In this document: positions 1 through 10,889 of the stretch, one piece after another
How the letters are laid out: every line of letters begins with the position of its first letter
Numbering within the stretch: the stretch's first letter is position 1
Assembly: GCA_028015205.1 (NCBI GenBank)
Contig: CM051517.1
Span: 11,890,501-11,954,500 of the forward strand
From: Mytilisepta virgata
Lineage: Eukaryota; Mollusca; Bivalvia; Mytilida; Mytilidae
Reading direction: 5' to 3'
DNA: 64,000 nt
Program-made: the position numbers and the translations under genes
The notes under the pieces: generated by a model
Told to the model about the DNA's origin: nothing
Database searches by the model: none
What the model saw: the letters and a program-made list of their open reading frames with translations, nothing else

Positions 1-179
1 CTACCTATTGGTAGTAGTAATCAGGAATTCCGCTTTTGAATCTTTTATATTTACCACAGCCATACAGTCTACAACTTAAACACTATGTATTTGTTAAAAC
101 TGGTCACGATTTGAATATATATATACTAAAGCAAAATTAATTAAATAACCTGTGTTAAGTTTCAATTTTGGAAACTTAC

Positions 180-330
180 ATTTCAATGCTGAATCAGAAT
201 ATTGACTACCATCTACAGCCAGTAAACAAACTCTCTGTTGGGTTTCAATACTGTCTACTGTTTCGTTCATAGCTGACTCAATCTCTGTAACAGTCGTTTT
301 GTCGGTGATATCGTGTTCTTGTATCGACAT
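180..330 (-). CDS. Universal stress protein gene A, first exon only (partial)
   Basis: This is exon 1 of a USP-family gene that runs off the left edge of the window. It begins with ATG at 330 and ends at a clear donor (AAAT|gtaagt, exon end 180). It encodes 50 residues plus one base. The last part reads [18 protein letters not shown], which is the first beta strand and the AVDGS nucleotide-binding loop of USP proteins. The N-terminal extension of about 30 residues (MSIQEHDITDK...) is longer than in the three complete paralogues downstream of it. The phase-1 exit is the same as in genes B, C and D, so exon 2 should start by completing a TGG (Trp) codon, but it lies outside the window. USPs are small cytosolic stress-response proteins, and molluscs carry large expanded families. 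Confidence is high for family and boundary. Confidence 0.85.
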
Positions 331-2090
331 TTTTTATTCTCTGTTTCCTTCAACATTTGTCATTTCGTAAAACGTAATTTATTACCTTGACCACTTGATA
401 ACCATTTTTTATCTCATAGATTTATCAATAAATCTAAATATTTACACAGAATCATTGCATCACTTCATGTTGATTAAATGTATGTTATAACTATAAATGT
501 GTCATTTCGAGTGTCAACGACGCGAATTCGAAACTACAGGAATGTTCCGTACTGTTATTTTTTTTAGGTATAATTGTTCCGATCTTATTAAAATTTGATA
601 ATAAATGATTAAAATAAAATTCTTTGATACCAATTTCGATGCAGAAAAAAACGGGGAGGAGCAACGATGAAAAACTTATTTGTAATAAAGCATTAGAACA
701 GAACTTGGACTATTGATGATTAACATCATTCTCTACAAAATGTCGTCCCTGTATCAAAAAATGAAAACGAAGTTGTTTCTTTTCCTTTTTTCAAATTCTT
801 TTTAGGGTTGTTCATTTCTATTTAGCATCTTTATTAATATTTCAACGGTCTTTAAATTTGTAATAATACTACACGTTAGGTTGTGTATGAACAAGTTTCT
901 TCGGATTATTTAATACTGATTATTTATGAACGTAAGAGTGAATGCCAAAGCACTGGTGATATTACTGTTGTGAAGCTCGACATTGGGTTAGGTGTGATCT
1001 AAATGATCATTATTGTGGGTAAATGTAAAAAATGTCTGCTAATATAAAGTCTTATAAACATAATAATACTGAAGTCACCGTTAATACACAGTTTACTTTA
1101 TTTGCTTTAACCAAGGACGTATATTAGAAGGATAGGAAACTCCCGATATCGCCTTGATAATATCCGAGAAATACCGCGAATCGCGAGAAAACACGAGATC
1201 TACAGAAAGCTTCAACGGGAATCGCCGCTTCGAGATTTCTACATCAATGTTAGTTATACGTCCTTGCTTTAACATATCTGTGGCACGATTAATGACCTAT
1301 CATAAATCAACCCGAAACTGTTTCAACTAAGTCCCTTTCTCTATTTTGTCCGTCTTCTGGAATAGCAGATATTTAAATAATAGTTCAAATGCTTTGACCC
1401 TTGGTATTTGAGATACTTTCCGTCAATACTTTTAGGTAATATAATAGGAAGGTAAACCAGGAACAATCTGATAGTTTCATCTTATATGGTTTCGTTTTCA
1501 TTTCGAATTTGTAACAAATTTGAAGGATGTCACAATAGAGGTAGCCCCATAGTTCCAACACACAATTCAAAGCACATAAAGACTACAGTTGATTTTAATA
1601 ATTTTCTGGTCATCCAGTCTGAAAGCTAATACCTATTCAAATACCAGTAAAAGAATACCGAAGCGACAAAACAGTGGGAAAAGTCCATGAATTCAAAAAT
1701 CCAAGGAAAAGAGTAAGTCTTAAGAATGGAACACAACAAACAAACGCCACAAGGATACATGTATACCCAACTAAAAGAATAAAAAAACATATAATAAACT
1801 AAATCAAAATAGAACAAGACAGCACAGAAAATAAAGATGATATGTGACGTGACCTCACTTATCTTACTAAAGTATATAATATAGCATAACCCTTTTTTTA
1901 AAATATCAGATTCAATTATCCCCTTTGCTAACAATGATACCGATTTTTTATGTTGGATAACATTTTGAAGAAATATGGCGACATATTCTGACATTTTTAG
2001 GCTAACGTGCTTTTTCATGAAATGTGAATTTTGATTTTAATTTAAAACTAGAACTGTGAGTGACCTGACTGAGTGATACCCCCGCTTTCA
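331..2090. other. Intergenic region upstream of USP gene A
   Basis: AT-rich DNA with no gene I can support. It contains one recognisable interspersed repeat at about 1640-1830, listed separately. Short minus-strand open frames near 1093-1275 and 1385-1570 have no recognisable motif. The promoter of gene A should lie just above 330, but no TATA box stands out. Confidence 0.4.
1640..1830 (+). repeat. Interspersed repeat, copy 1 of a family also present at 55640-55830
   Basis: The stretch containing GAATACCGAAGCGACAAAAC matches the reverse complement of 55640-55830 over most of its length, including GAATGGAACACAACAAAC and a later AAAAACATA..ATAAACTAA block. The two copies are therefore in opposite orientation. 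I see no coding capacity that survives in both copies. The family resembles low-complexity interspersed repeats that are abundant in mussel genomes. Confidence 0.65.
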
Positions 2091-2490
2091 ATACTAGGAG
2101 TTGCGCTTACAAGCTTTAAACGTGTAAAACCCTTCGGCGATGATTATCTTGCTTCATGCACATCTACATATGATGCCAAACCTTCATATAAAGTTTCATC
2201 AAAATCGACTGAACAGTTTAGGAAGTGTTACGCTTATAAGCTTTAAACATGTAAAACCTTTAAGTTGGATTATCTCCCTTTGCAAGCATTCGGCGATGAT
2301 TATCTTGCTTCATGCACATCTACATATGATGCCAAACCTTCTTATAAAGTTTCATCAAAATCCATTGAATGGTTTAGGAGGAGTTGCGTTTACAAGCTTT
2401 AAACATGTAAAACCCTTAAGTTGGATTATCTCCCGTTGGAAAGGAGTTGCGCTTACAAGATACATGGACGGACGGGCGAACGGTCAAGGT
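2090..2490 (+). repeat. Two-copy direct repeat of about 156 bp
   Basis: The block starting CGGCGATGATTATCTTGC occurs at 2135 and again at 2291, so the period is 156 bp. Both copies end in a GGAGTTGCGCTTACAAG-like segment, and a third partial copy of that segment precedes ACGGACGGGCGAACGG near 2465. Similar GACGGACGGAC tails occur at 21484, 58270 and 61569. This suggests a family of interspersed elements with that terminal motif. Confidence 0.7.
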
Positions 2491-2889
2491 GATTCCTATA
2501 TTGCAGAAATGAAATGATTGATTTCTTTTATACAAACTATAAACTTGAAATAGAAAAATGCGTAATGCATTTTGTTTGTACAAACTATAACCTTGAAATA
2601 AAGAAATGCGTCATGCACGATGCTCAATGAAAATATTGCAAACCCACTTCTGGGGGAAGTGGACATTCAACTTACTTTTAGAAAAAAAATGGAAAATTTT
2701 ATGGTAACGGAAAGGTATCTGTAATATTTCATACGAAATAACTTTTCAAGAATCCTTTTTGTAATTACCTAAAAGGCGACTGAAATAAAAACTTTATGAC
2801 TAACGTATTGATTTTAACTTTCCAATTATGAGCTTCCATTTCTTAGTAGTAGCATACCAACATTTCCAGCTTTTGGCGTATACATTTCA

Positions 2890-3090
2890 CAGTTGATTCG
2901 TTACTGTCGTACATGTTATTCGCACGTTGACTTTCTTTACAGAGCGAATATACTGTCGCATAAACTTATAAGACAAGGTTATGTTCCTACTCTGTTAACA
3001 TACTCACTCCGGAAATATAAGGTCGCCATCATGATTTTGATTGACCGATACGAGGTTTCTATCTCACATTTGTATATGTGTTTGCGTATA
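2890..3090 (+). pseudogene. Penelope-like reverse transcriptase remnant (C-terminal part)
   Basis: The plus-strand translation contains RANILSHKLIRQGYV followed by LRKYK and a DRYEVSIS segment. The same order ([31 protein letters not shown]) is present in the longer remnant at 27040-28610. This is a small, decayed fragment with no catalytic motifs left. It lies between USP genes A and B. Confidence 0.6.
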
Positions 3091-3423
3091 CTGAATGATT
3101 CAGGAACCAACCTACGACCGATGGACACTTTGAAAGTAACGTTTGATCTTGTGACCGTAAAATTTTGATGTGGCTATCCAAATATTATAATTCTGCATCC
3201 ATCTAATATAGAAACAATTGTGGTTCCACGCAAACGTCCGCATCTTAATTAAATGGGATGTTATCCTGGACGCTGGAAACTTTTTGACGAATAATGAAGA
3301 CTAATTGTAATATGGGGAAATGTGTGTAACATAAATGATTTAATGAGAAATTAATTGTGCAAACGGTTTACAGTGGCCATTGTTTCAAAACTAGTTCATT
3401 CCAACTGTCAGTTTAATATAAAT

Positions 3424-6400
3424 TTAGTGTCTGCATATGAAAACAGGAACATCAGAATGATGCAAAATATAGTCGCTGACACTTCCTAAAATTGTTCTAC
3501 GAAGTTGTCCTAGTCCACGACAACCTGTAACAATAAGATCAGCATGGCGCTGCTGAGCGGTCTGAACAATCCCGTCACCTGGTTCAGCGACCACTTTAAC
3601 TAATTCTACATTCCCAATCTGTAAAATAAAAAGATACGTTTCAAACTATTTTTGTTCGGCTAAAATAAAACTAAAGGAATATGACAAGACATGTACTGTT
3701 ATGCTTTATTTTTGCATTAGCTAATATGTTTTCTTAGAAAAAAACTAAAACATGTTCTCTTATTTATTAGTTCGTAAAGAAAAGGTTAATTTTTTTATTT
3801 GATTATTTTACTTTCAAATCGGATACACTAGTATAAAACATTGGGAAATTTTCTTTTTAAGTTGAGTTTATTCTTTGCAAGATTATATTTAATCCTTGTG
3901 AATGTAACTGAATTATATTACCCCGAGCTGTTTACATTCTGTATGATATTTTTCCAATAATTCTTTTCCTTTCTTTTCCTCAGCTTGGAACGCGTGTGTG
4001 ACTGAATCCGGATTACCAGGAACCATTGATACAGCTTGAACATAAAAATATGTTTGTGTAATAACAATTAACCGATGGGTACAACTTAAAAACATTTTTT
4101 GAAGAGGAAAAGATGGATACACCAAATATACTCATTTGAGTTGTCCTTTATATATCTGACGTTGGTTTGGCCCTTCCATTTCTCTTGCAATTAATATGTT
4201 GCATTCTGTCCCTTTAAAAGCATATTTTGAACAAAACTATTTTCATAAAATAACCATATTGTACAGTTAAATTATGCAATTCATCATTTACACCAGAAAA
4301 ATTAATAAAAAATGTTACACAGACTTACAGCGGTAGCCGTCACGTCGTTTAAAAATCAAGTGGCGTGGCCTACTTGAATGTGTACTGCAGTGGTTGTCGT
4401 TTGTTTATGTGTTACATATTTGTTTTTCGTTCATTTTTTGTCGAGCCTTCGACTTTTGTCAAAAAAGCGAGACATAGCGATCCTACATTCCGTCGTCGTC
4501 GTCGGCGGCGGCGTCCACAAATATTCACTCTGTGGTTAAAGTTTTTGAAATTTTAATAACTTTCTTAAACTATCCTGGATTTCTACCAAACTTGGACAGA
4601 GGCTTGTTTATGATCATAAGATAGTATCCAGAAGGAAATTGTGTAAAAAAAAAAATCCCAGTTTTTCCGTATTTTACTTATAAATCGACTTAGTTTTTCT
4701 GCCAGGAAACATTACATTCACTCTGTGGTTAAAGTTTTCAAAATTTTAATAACTTTCTTAAACTATCCTGGATTTGTACCAAACCTGGACAGAAGCTTGT
4801 TTATGATCATAAGATAGTATCCGGAAGTAAATTTATTAAAAAAAAAATTATTTTTTTCCGTATTTTACTTATAAATGGACTTAGTTTTTCTGCCAGGAAA
4901 CATTACATTCAATCTGTGGTTAAAGTTTTTAAAATTTTAAATCTATATATATATATAATTGCATACTATATTAATTTTTTACAACAAAATCTTTTTTCAT
5001 ACATTTCAAATGTTTTATTTCATTAACTGCAAATCTATTATGTGCATTCACCTATCACACTGAAAATATAGACAACATCAAAAGTAGGCGAGACACTGGG
5101 TTCCGCGGAACCCTTACAAATTTTTTTATACAAATAAGGCCGTTAGTTTTCTCGTTTGAATTGTTTCACAATGTCATATCGCGACCTTTTATAGCTGACT
5201 ATGCTGTATGGGCTTTGCTCATTGTTGAAGGCTGTATGGTGACCTATACATGTAGTTGTTAATGTCTGTGTCATTTTGGTCTCTTGTGGACAGTTGTCTC
5301 ATTGGCAATCATACCACATCTTCTTTTATATATATATATATGATAGTTCATTGTATACAGTATCACTCTTCTTTACTCTGCAACTTTTTTATGTGCTAGT
5401 CCGAAGCCAGGATACAGTGCCAAGTAGTTGTGCGTATACAGTGAATTAAATGCTGTTTTTTTCTGGTAATTCTTTATTTGTATCATGCCATTTAATTTTG
5501 TCCGACATCTTTTTTTTAAAATTCAATATGGACCCTATTTAGCTCTGAAAATGACACAGACATTAACAACTACAAGTATAGGTCACCGTACAGCCTTCAA
5601 CAATGAGCGAAGCCCATACCGCATAGTCAGCTATAAAAGGCCGCGATATGACATTGTAAAACAATTCAAACGAGAAAACTAACGGCCTTATTTATATAAA
5701 AAAAATGAACGAAAAACAAATATGTAACACATAAACAAACGACAACCACTGAATTACGGGCTCCTGACTTGGGACAGGCACATACATAAATAATGTGGCG
5801 GGGTTAAAAATGTTAGCGGGATCCCAACCCCCCCCCCTAACCTGGGACAGTGGTATAACAGTACAACATAAGAACGAACTATAAAAATCAGTTGAAAAAG
5901 GCTTATGACGAAAATGTCTCACATTCTTTTATTGAACTCAAACAAGTTTACTTATTTGTGTGCTTTTAAGTTTGAATGTCGCTGTCTCCATGTATTTATA
6001 ATCTGATTTAAACTAAGATCATATTAATAAGATAAACGGGAATTACAATAGACTGACCGATTGCTTTGAACAGTTATGTTACAATCATTAATAAATGTAT
6101 ATAGCTAAAAACCATACGTTATTTTATCGGGATTTCGGGATATTGTGAAATAAGACCCGGGAAATCGGGATAAAAATCGGGATAAGGCAAAAATAAACGA
6201 GTCGGGATTTCGGGATTCGACCCCCTCGACCACCCTTCTTTCGGACACTTGAAACGCATGGTTAACTTTATACATTTATGAACCAATTGTACCAGATTAA
6301 TGTATATCAATCGTAAAATATTGGGTGCGAGTTGGCAGAAATACGAGTTGCTAAATATTGGGTACGAATTTGCGAAGGTACGAGTTGAAATGCCTCCACA

Positions 6401-7777
6401 GCGACCTCGTGTGGAATATTGTGAAACTATTTCGTTCTAGACTTGATTTGTAACATGTTGATTTGTAACTTGTAGTTTCTCTTTAGAAACGATAATTCTT
6501 ATTGGCAGTTATAATTACACTGACGCGATCTCCCAAAACGTGACTCCAACAAAGTAACTACATTTTACAATTCATGTAACGAATTAAAAAAATACTTTAA
6601 CAAATTAAGAAATTGTATTTACACATTAATAATTTACATTTCACAAATCAAGAAATGTAGAAATACATGTTACAAATTAAGAAATTACATTTTACAAATT
6701 AAGAAATTACATTTTACAAATTAAGAAATTACATTTTACAAATTAAGAAATTACATTTCACAAATTAAGAATTGTATAATTATGGCGGATATTCCCTTCC
6801 ATAATAAAGAACGTCATATTATAATTTTCATTGATTTTTTCACTGTGGCGTTTAACAAACATGAATGCAAAGGATAAATGATGTGTGGTGATCGTCGACC
6901 TCTTCAAATATATATAGTTTATCTGTATTGCACCCAGATATAGCACACGTTATGGTTAAAAAATTTAAGCGTTGACTGTCTGCAGGCTGTAATAAAATTT
7001 TTGATTGTGTAGAAATGATTTTATTGTACGGTTGTTTAAGTTTTCAGAACAATTTCATTGGGTTGTGTATGGGGCAGACATGGGGATTTAGCAGTTGGCT
7101 TAACAGCCAGTAAAAACAATTTCCCAAAATAAAATCGCACAAATATGTGTATGTTGTACTTACAACCGTATGACAAATGTTTTCTATGATCCACACAATG
7201 TACCAGTAGTACTTTATCACCAACTTTGTGAACATTGTCTTTATACCCTACAACAGCCAACATGGTCACTCTATATATATTCTGAGACAATACCATAAAA
7301 TATAATTATGTCTGATTTATAAGGTATTTTATTCAAAGTACATAAAATATTAAATTAATTCTAAACGGCATGTGATATTTTAAAACAAAAATTTAATCCA
7401 ATATCAAGATCAGAGAAAAGAAATAACAGTTGTTTTTTCAATTACTTTATAACGAAAGTAGCATTAGAACATTTAGTACAGGTGTCCAACTTGCTCCTCC
7501 TTCTTTGCTGTATAAAAAAATGTATTTGGTATTCTGTGAAAGCATATATATATGTTGTTATATGATTTGACTAATTGTTACTCATATTACTTGGGAGAGG
7601 ACTTCATAAGTTGGAAAAACTTGTGTCCAATCCCTTTTGTTTAATACAAATAAAATTATTATAAATCAAAGCATATAAAGTTATAAACTTACATTTTAAT
7701 GCCGAATCTGCGTACTGACTATTATCCACAGCCACTAAACAGATTCTTTCTTGTTTTTCTGTGGTAGAGGTAGCCAT
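3424..7777 (-). CDS. Universal stress protein gene B (complete, 4 exons)
   Basis: Exons, in order of transcription: 7777-7693, 7247-7164, 4034-3922 and 3618-3424 (TAA). All junctions are GT/AG and all phases agree, giving 158 aa. Exon 1 carries the first strand and loop [13 protein letters not shown], with DN where the paralogues have DG. Exon 2 reads [21 protein letters not shown]. Exon 4 contains [19 protein letters not shown] then [19 protein letters not shown]. The ATP-binding-type USP motif G-X2-G-X9-G-S falls at residues 126, 129, 139 and 140. The exon 2 and exon 4 lengths (84 and 195 bp) are identical to genes C and D. Intron 2 is long (about 3.1 kb) and filled with interspersed repeats. 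The role is inferred from the family: nucleotide-binding, cytosolic stress response. No regulatory element is visible. Confidence 0.88.
4440..5119. mobile_element. Nested non-autonomous insertion inside the 4385-5300 repeat
   Basis: Boundaries come from comparison with the empty copy at 5540-5755. The insertion begins GTCGAGCCTTCGAC and ends GGAACCCTTACAA. It is flanked by ATTTTTT on both sides (about 4433-4439 and 5120-5126), a plausible 7-bp target duplication in an AT tract. The terminal GTCGAGCCT and the near-end AGGCGAGAC are almost complementary. No open frame is evident. It contains its own direct repeat of about 192 bp. Confidence 0.6.
4523..4960 (+). repeat. Direct repeat of about 192 bp, two copies plus a partial third
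   Basis: ATTCACTCTGTGGTTAAAG recurs at 4523 and 4716, with a slightly changed copy at 4907. Between them run near-identical blocks such as AACTATCCTGGATTT and GATCATAAGATAGTATCC. The repeat is internal to the nested insertion and ends in a short (AT)n run near 4945. Confidence 0.8.
5540..5910 (-). repeat. Uninterrupted inverted copy of the 4385-5300 repeat
   Basis: This copy serves as the empty-site reference for the nested insertion. It continues into CTGACTTGGGACAGGCACAT, a run of nine C and a GGGACAGTGGTATAACAG segment. The CTGACTTGGGACA-type motif recurs near 49110 and, altered, near 25840. Confidence 0.7.
6119..6230. repeat. Short imperfect repeats of CGGGATTTCGGGAT
   Basis: CGGGAT and CGGGATTTCGGGAT-like blocks recur five or more times within about 110 bp of intron 2 of gene B. 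No function is evident. Confidence 0.5.
6655..6775. repeat. Tandem repeat of about 25 bp
   Basis: AAGAAATTACATTTTACAAAT is repeated head to tail about four or five times, with degenerate copies extending upstream to about 6590. It lies in intron 2 of USP gene B. It does not resemble the neighbouring exon, unlike the arrays in gene C and the JmjC gene. Confidence 0.85.
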
Positions 7778-8099
7778 GCTTCGTCAATGAAAATTGAATA
7801 ATACTTATAGCCTTGACCATATTGATAAAATGTTTATCTAATAAATATTCAGTGCATGTATGGTTGTAGTGATTTATACAAATATGTCCCACTTAATAAT
7901 GACACTTTACCTATAAAAGTTTTTTTCATTATTTGAAAATCAATTCTTTTTTTTTGCATCTCAGGAAAGAAAATTTTAACAAATTGACATACAGGTTGGA
8001 AAGAAATTTGAGAATTTACGCGTGTTATATCTCCCAAAGTTATGGTTAAAGGATATTGACCTATGATCACATACTATATTATCCCATATTTCTTTGAAA

Positions 8100-8520
8100 T
8101 AACGCCGATTTTGCATATGTAATAGAAGCATAATTTGTACATGTTATTTGCCTCCAGGGCAATAACATTATACGAGGGTAGATAACATGTTTTCTGACCT
8201 CTCGTGAGCTTCACCGACTTTACTTCCGCTTAGCTGTAAATAATTGACTGATCGTTATTTATGGTGAATTAACCGTTAATAAATGTTATAAGCAGTTTCA
8301 AATAGGGGCTTATAAAATCTATTTGTAGATCTCGGAGAAAAACACAGGAACTGAAGTTGAATTCATTTGTTTGTCCCTATACTCAAGGTGAAAGAAATAA
8401 CTGTTTAATAGCTATAGCACCTTATATTCAGTTATGTCAAAAACCTGACAAACTTGCTTGAAGACTGGGAAATCTAATTCAACAGTGAAATTATTTCTTG
8501 GCAGTGGCAACATATGTGAT
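8100..8520. other. Intergenic region upstream of USP gene B
   Basis: No gene or repeat can be recognised here. Promoter elements of gene B should lie toward 7778-8100, but no clear core motif is visible. Confidence 0.3.
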
Positions 8521-8526
8521 AAATAT

Positions 8527-8646
8527 ATTAATACATGGTCTTTTTCATATTGCCGGTGTTATCAGCCCTCGTCTGATATCGGCCCCGAGGGCTTTAGTCT
8601 CGGGCTGATAACAAGGGCAATATATGAAAAAGACCATGTATTAATC
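8527..8646. repeat. Foldback (inverted repeat) element 1
   Basis: The left arm TTAATACATGGTCTTTTTCA (from about 8528) is matched on the opposite strand by the right arm ending near 8646. The pairing continues inward through GTTATCAGCCC / GGGCTGATAAC. The loop contains GATATCGGCC. The structure is a nearly closed hairpin of about 120 bp, as expected of a MITE-like foldback element. Confidence 0.8.
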
Positions 8647-8652
8647 TATAAG

Positions 8653-8791
8653 TATTATTGCTTAAGGTTTTCCATATTGGCCTAGTTATTGGTCCGAGGC
8701 AAGTCATATTGAACTGAATCGAAATCAAAGTCTAATATGGCTAGCCAATGACCAATAACCAAGTCAATATGGAAAACCTTGGGCAATTATG
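8653..8791. repeat. Foldback element 2, adjacent to element 1
   Basis: AAGGTTTTCCATATTGGCCT and TAGTTATTGGTC on the left pair with GACCAATAACCAAGTCAATA and TGGAAAACCTT on the right. The spacer is about 55 bp and contains a second CATATT/AATATG pairing. It abuts foldback 1 and may be part of one compound element. Confidence 0.75.
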
Positions 8792-9424
8792 CCTTTATTG
8801 ACTAACCAGCCCATGTATGTCATATTGACTAAACCAATATGTCATATTGACTAGTCCAATTACCGAAACTAAAATACCCTGTTCCGTGTTTCGTCATGTC
8901 TACATTCAAGTATTTCTCTTATGTCGCCATCTGCCAAGATTGAACATTTCTTTGATATTTCAGCAGCAATTTACCTTTCCTTTCAGGTAACGTTCATCAA
9001 CAATTCACAAACGAATGTCTGACGTTTCAGTCTAAAAATGTCCGCACTGTCAAAGTCTTTTTCCAAACCTCAGCAAACCCCTTCGCAGACAAACAGAAGA
9101 ATTTTGGATAAAGGAATCGGGTACCGCTATGTCAGAATGGTTGCAATGATAAATTTGATAGTATTGGGAATCTTTCAAGCCCAAAAAGAGGCGATATCAA
9201 TATGATGAATATTTTCAATCCAACTCCACACGTACCACATTCTCAATTAAAATATCGGTTGACACAACTAGTTCATCAATGTTTTTTTTCAAGACAAATG
9301 ACAAACGCAGGTATAAATTTCTTGATTTAGGTAGAGGAAAGGCTTATTTCGCGAAGAACGCTCTGATTCTGACAAAAAGTCGTCTGAAGATGAAATTACA
9401 AACATGTTAGATTTTCTCATAGAA

Positions 9425-9790
9425 ATATAATATATAAGATATCTTATATAATCTAGTTTTTATAAGATATCTCATAAAGTATATAAGATATCTTATATAA
9501 TCTAGTTTTTATAAGATATCTCATAAAGTATATAAGATATCTTATATAATTTAGTTTTTATAAGATATCTTATAAACTTTATAAGATATCTTATAAAGTA
9601 TATAAGATATCTTATAAATATTTTATATAAGATATCTTATATACTTTATAAGATATCTCATATATTTTATAAGATATCTCATATAATTTATAAGATATCT
9701 GTTAAAGAAAATTATATGAGATATCTTATAAACTATAATAGATATCTTATAACGTGTATCAGATATTTTGAAGTTAGAATAAATAGTAAA
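9425..9790. repeat. Array of AAGATATCTT palindromes
   Basis: About 300 bp are made almost wholly of the 10-bp palindrome AAGATATCTT (and AAGATATCTC) with short AT linkers such as TATATAATCTAGTTTTTA. The array ends in GAAGTTAGAATAAATAGTAA and AACGGCTTGCCATA. The same palindromes with the same terminal block (GTAGTAAAACGGCTTGCCAT) occur at 59625-59720, so this is the edge of an interspersed element rather than a local microsatellite. Confidence 0.85.
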
Positions 9791-10004
9791 ACGGCTTGCC
9801 ATAGGAACTGCTTACCGTTCCATAGCACCATAGTTCACTCCTGGTTTTTATACGTTCCAAGGATGACACTATATAAATAACGGACGGATTGGGACGAGGG
9901 ATTACATAATACAAACGCTTACGGTAGAGACATAGTTCCCACTGTCGTAACATTTCATGTACCTCCACCGATTTGTGACTACCGCCGGATTTACTTTGTT
10001 GAAC

Positions 10005-10230
10005 TTCACGACGGGTGCCTTATACGGAGCAGGAACTGCTTACCCTTCCGGAGCACCTGAGTTCACTCCTTGTTTTTTATAGGAGTTCGTGTTGTTCATT
10101 GTTTTTTAGTTTTCAGAGTTTATTTGTTGTGCTTGAGGTTTTTCATTTGTCTCCCCGGGTTTGTCTGTCTAATGGATTTCGATTTTTGTTTGCTCCTTGG
10201 GTATATTTGTCCTCTTTTTTACCACCCTAT
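10005..10230 (+). mobile_element. 3'-end remnant of a Penelope-like element
   Basis: The CTTCCGGAGCACCTGAGT block followed by GTTGTTCATTGTTTTTTAGT parallels the segment after the RT remnant at 28430-28510. A related copy lies in reverse at 11420-11600. Only the downstream untranslated part is recognisable. Confidence 0.55.
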
Positions 10231-10889
10231 AAAACTACAAACATGATGCATTAAATTCTTTTGATTACATTTTACATATGAAAAATATAAAATGTGAGCA
10301 ATTTAAAAATATTCTCAGTATTGTCTTAAAAATACAGCATCAACGTCGTCATGGTTGCTCGCGCTAAACAAGATTTAGCTTGTTAGCTGAAATGAATCGT
10401 ACTATTTTTCCCTTGATCGGAAAACTGATACAAAAACTGACTAATTTCTGATACAATGTTAAAAAACGCATATTCCATATTCGTTTATTGTATTTACAAA
10501 TGTATTTTTTGATGTCGAAGTCGAAATGTTTCATACTTCTGATACAATAGTGGAGACTAAAAGCATACAAAAAGACCCTCGCCCTGTCACAATATTTTGA
10601 AGGGGACTACTTCACCAAAATATCCTCCAAACTTGCCAAATCGTATTAGATGAGATATATAAAGGAAAATTTACCACGACGACGCAAATTGAAGAGAGTA
10701 GCTCACCTGACCTTTGGCCAGGTGAACTAAAAAAGAATCTAACAAATCGTAATTATTGTAAAAGTTTCAAGACTTTCATAATTTAAAACCTATAGTGGTT
10801 GTCAAGAAACCAACACATATTTTGATTATATATTCATGAATATACACTTTTTATAGTTTGGTGGAAATAAAACTGCTGTTCTCGAAAAT

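Larger units (their letters stand above)
4385..5300 (+). repeat. Interspersed repeat copy, split by a nested insertion
   Basis: Parts 4385-4440 and about 5126-5300 together match, in inverted orientation, the uninterrupted copy at 5540-5755. Shared blocks are GTGGTTGTCGTTTGTTTATG, AGGCCGTTAGTTTTCTCG, CTATGCTGTATGGGC (CTATGCGGTATGGGC in the other copy) and TGTTAATGTCTGTGTCATTTT. In this copy the two halves are separated by about 680 bp that the other copy lacks. Sequence of this type is, to my knowledge, highly repeated in Mytilus genomes. Confidence 0.75.

Noticed and set aside
1626..2018. 130-codon minus-strand frame with hydrophobic segments
   Set aside because: It overlaps the interspersed repeat shared with 55640-55830. 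The shared part is repeat-derived and no domain is recognisable.
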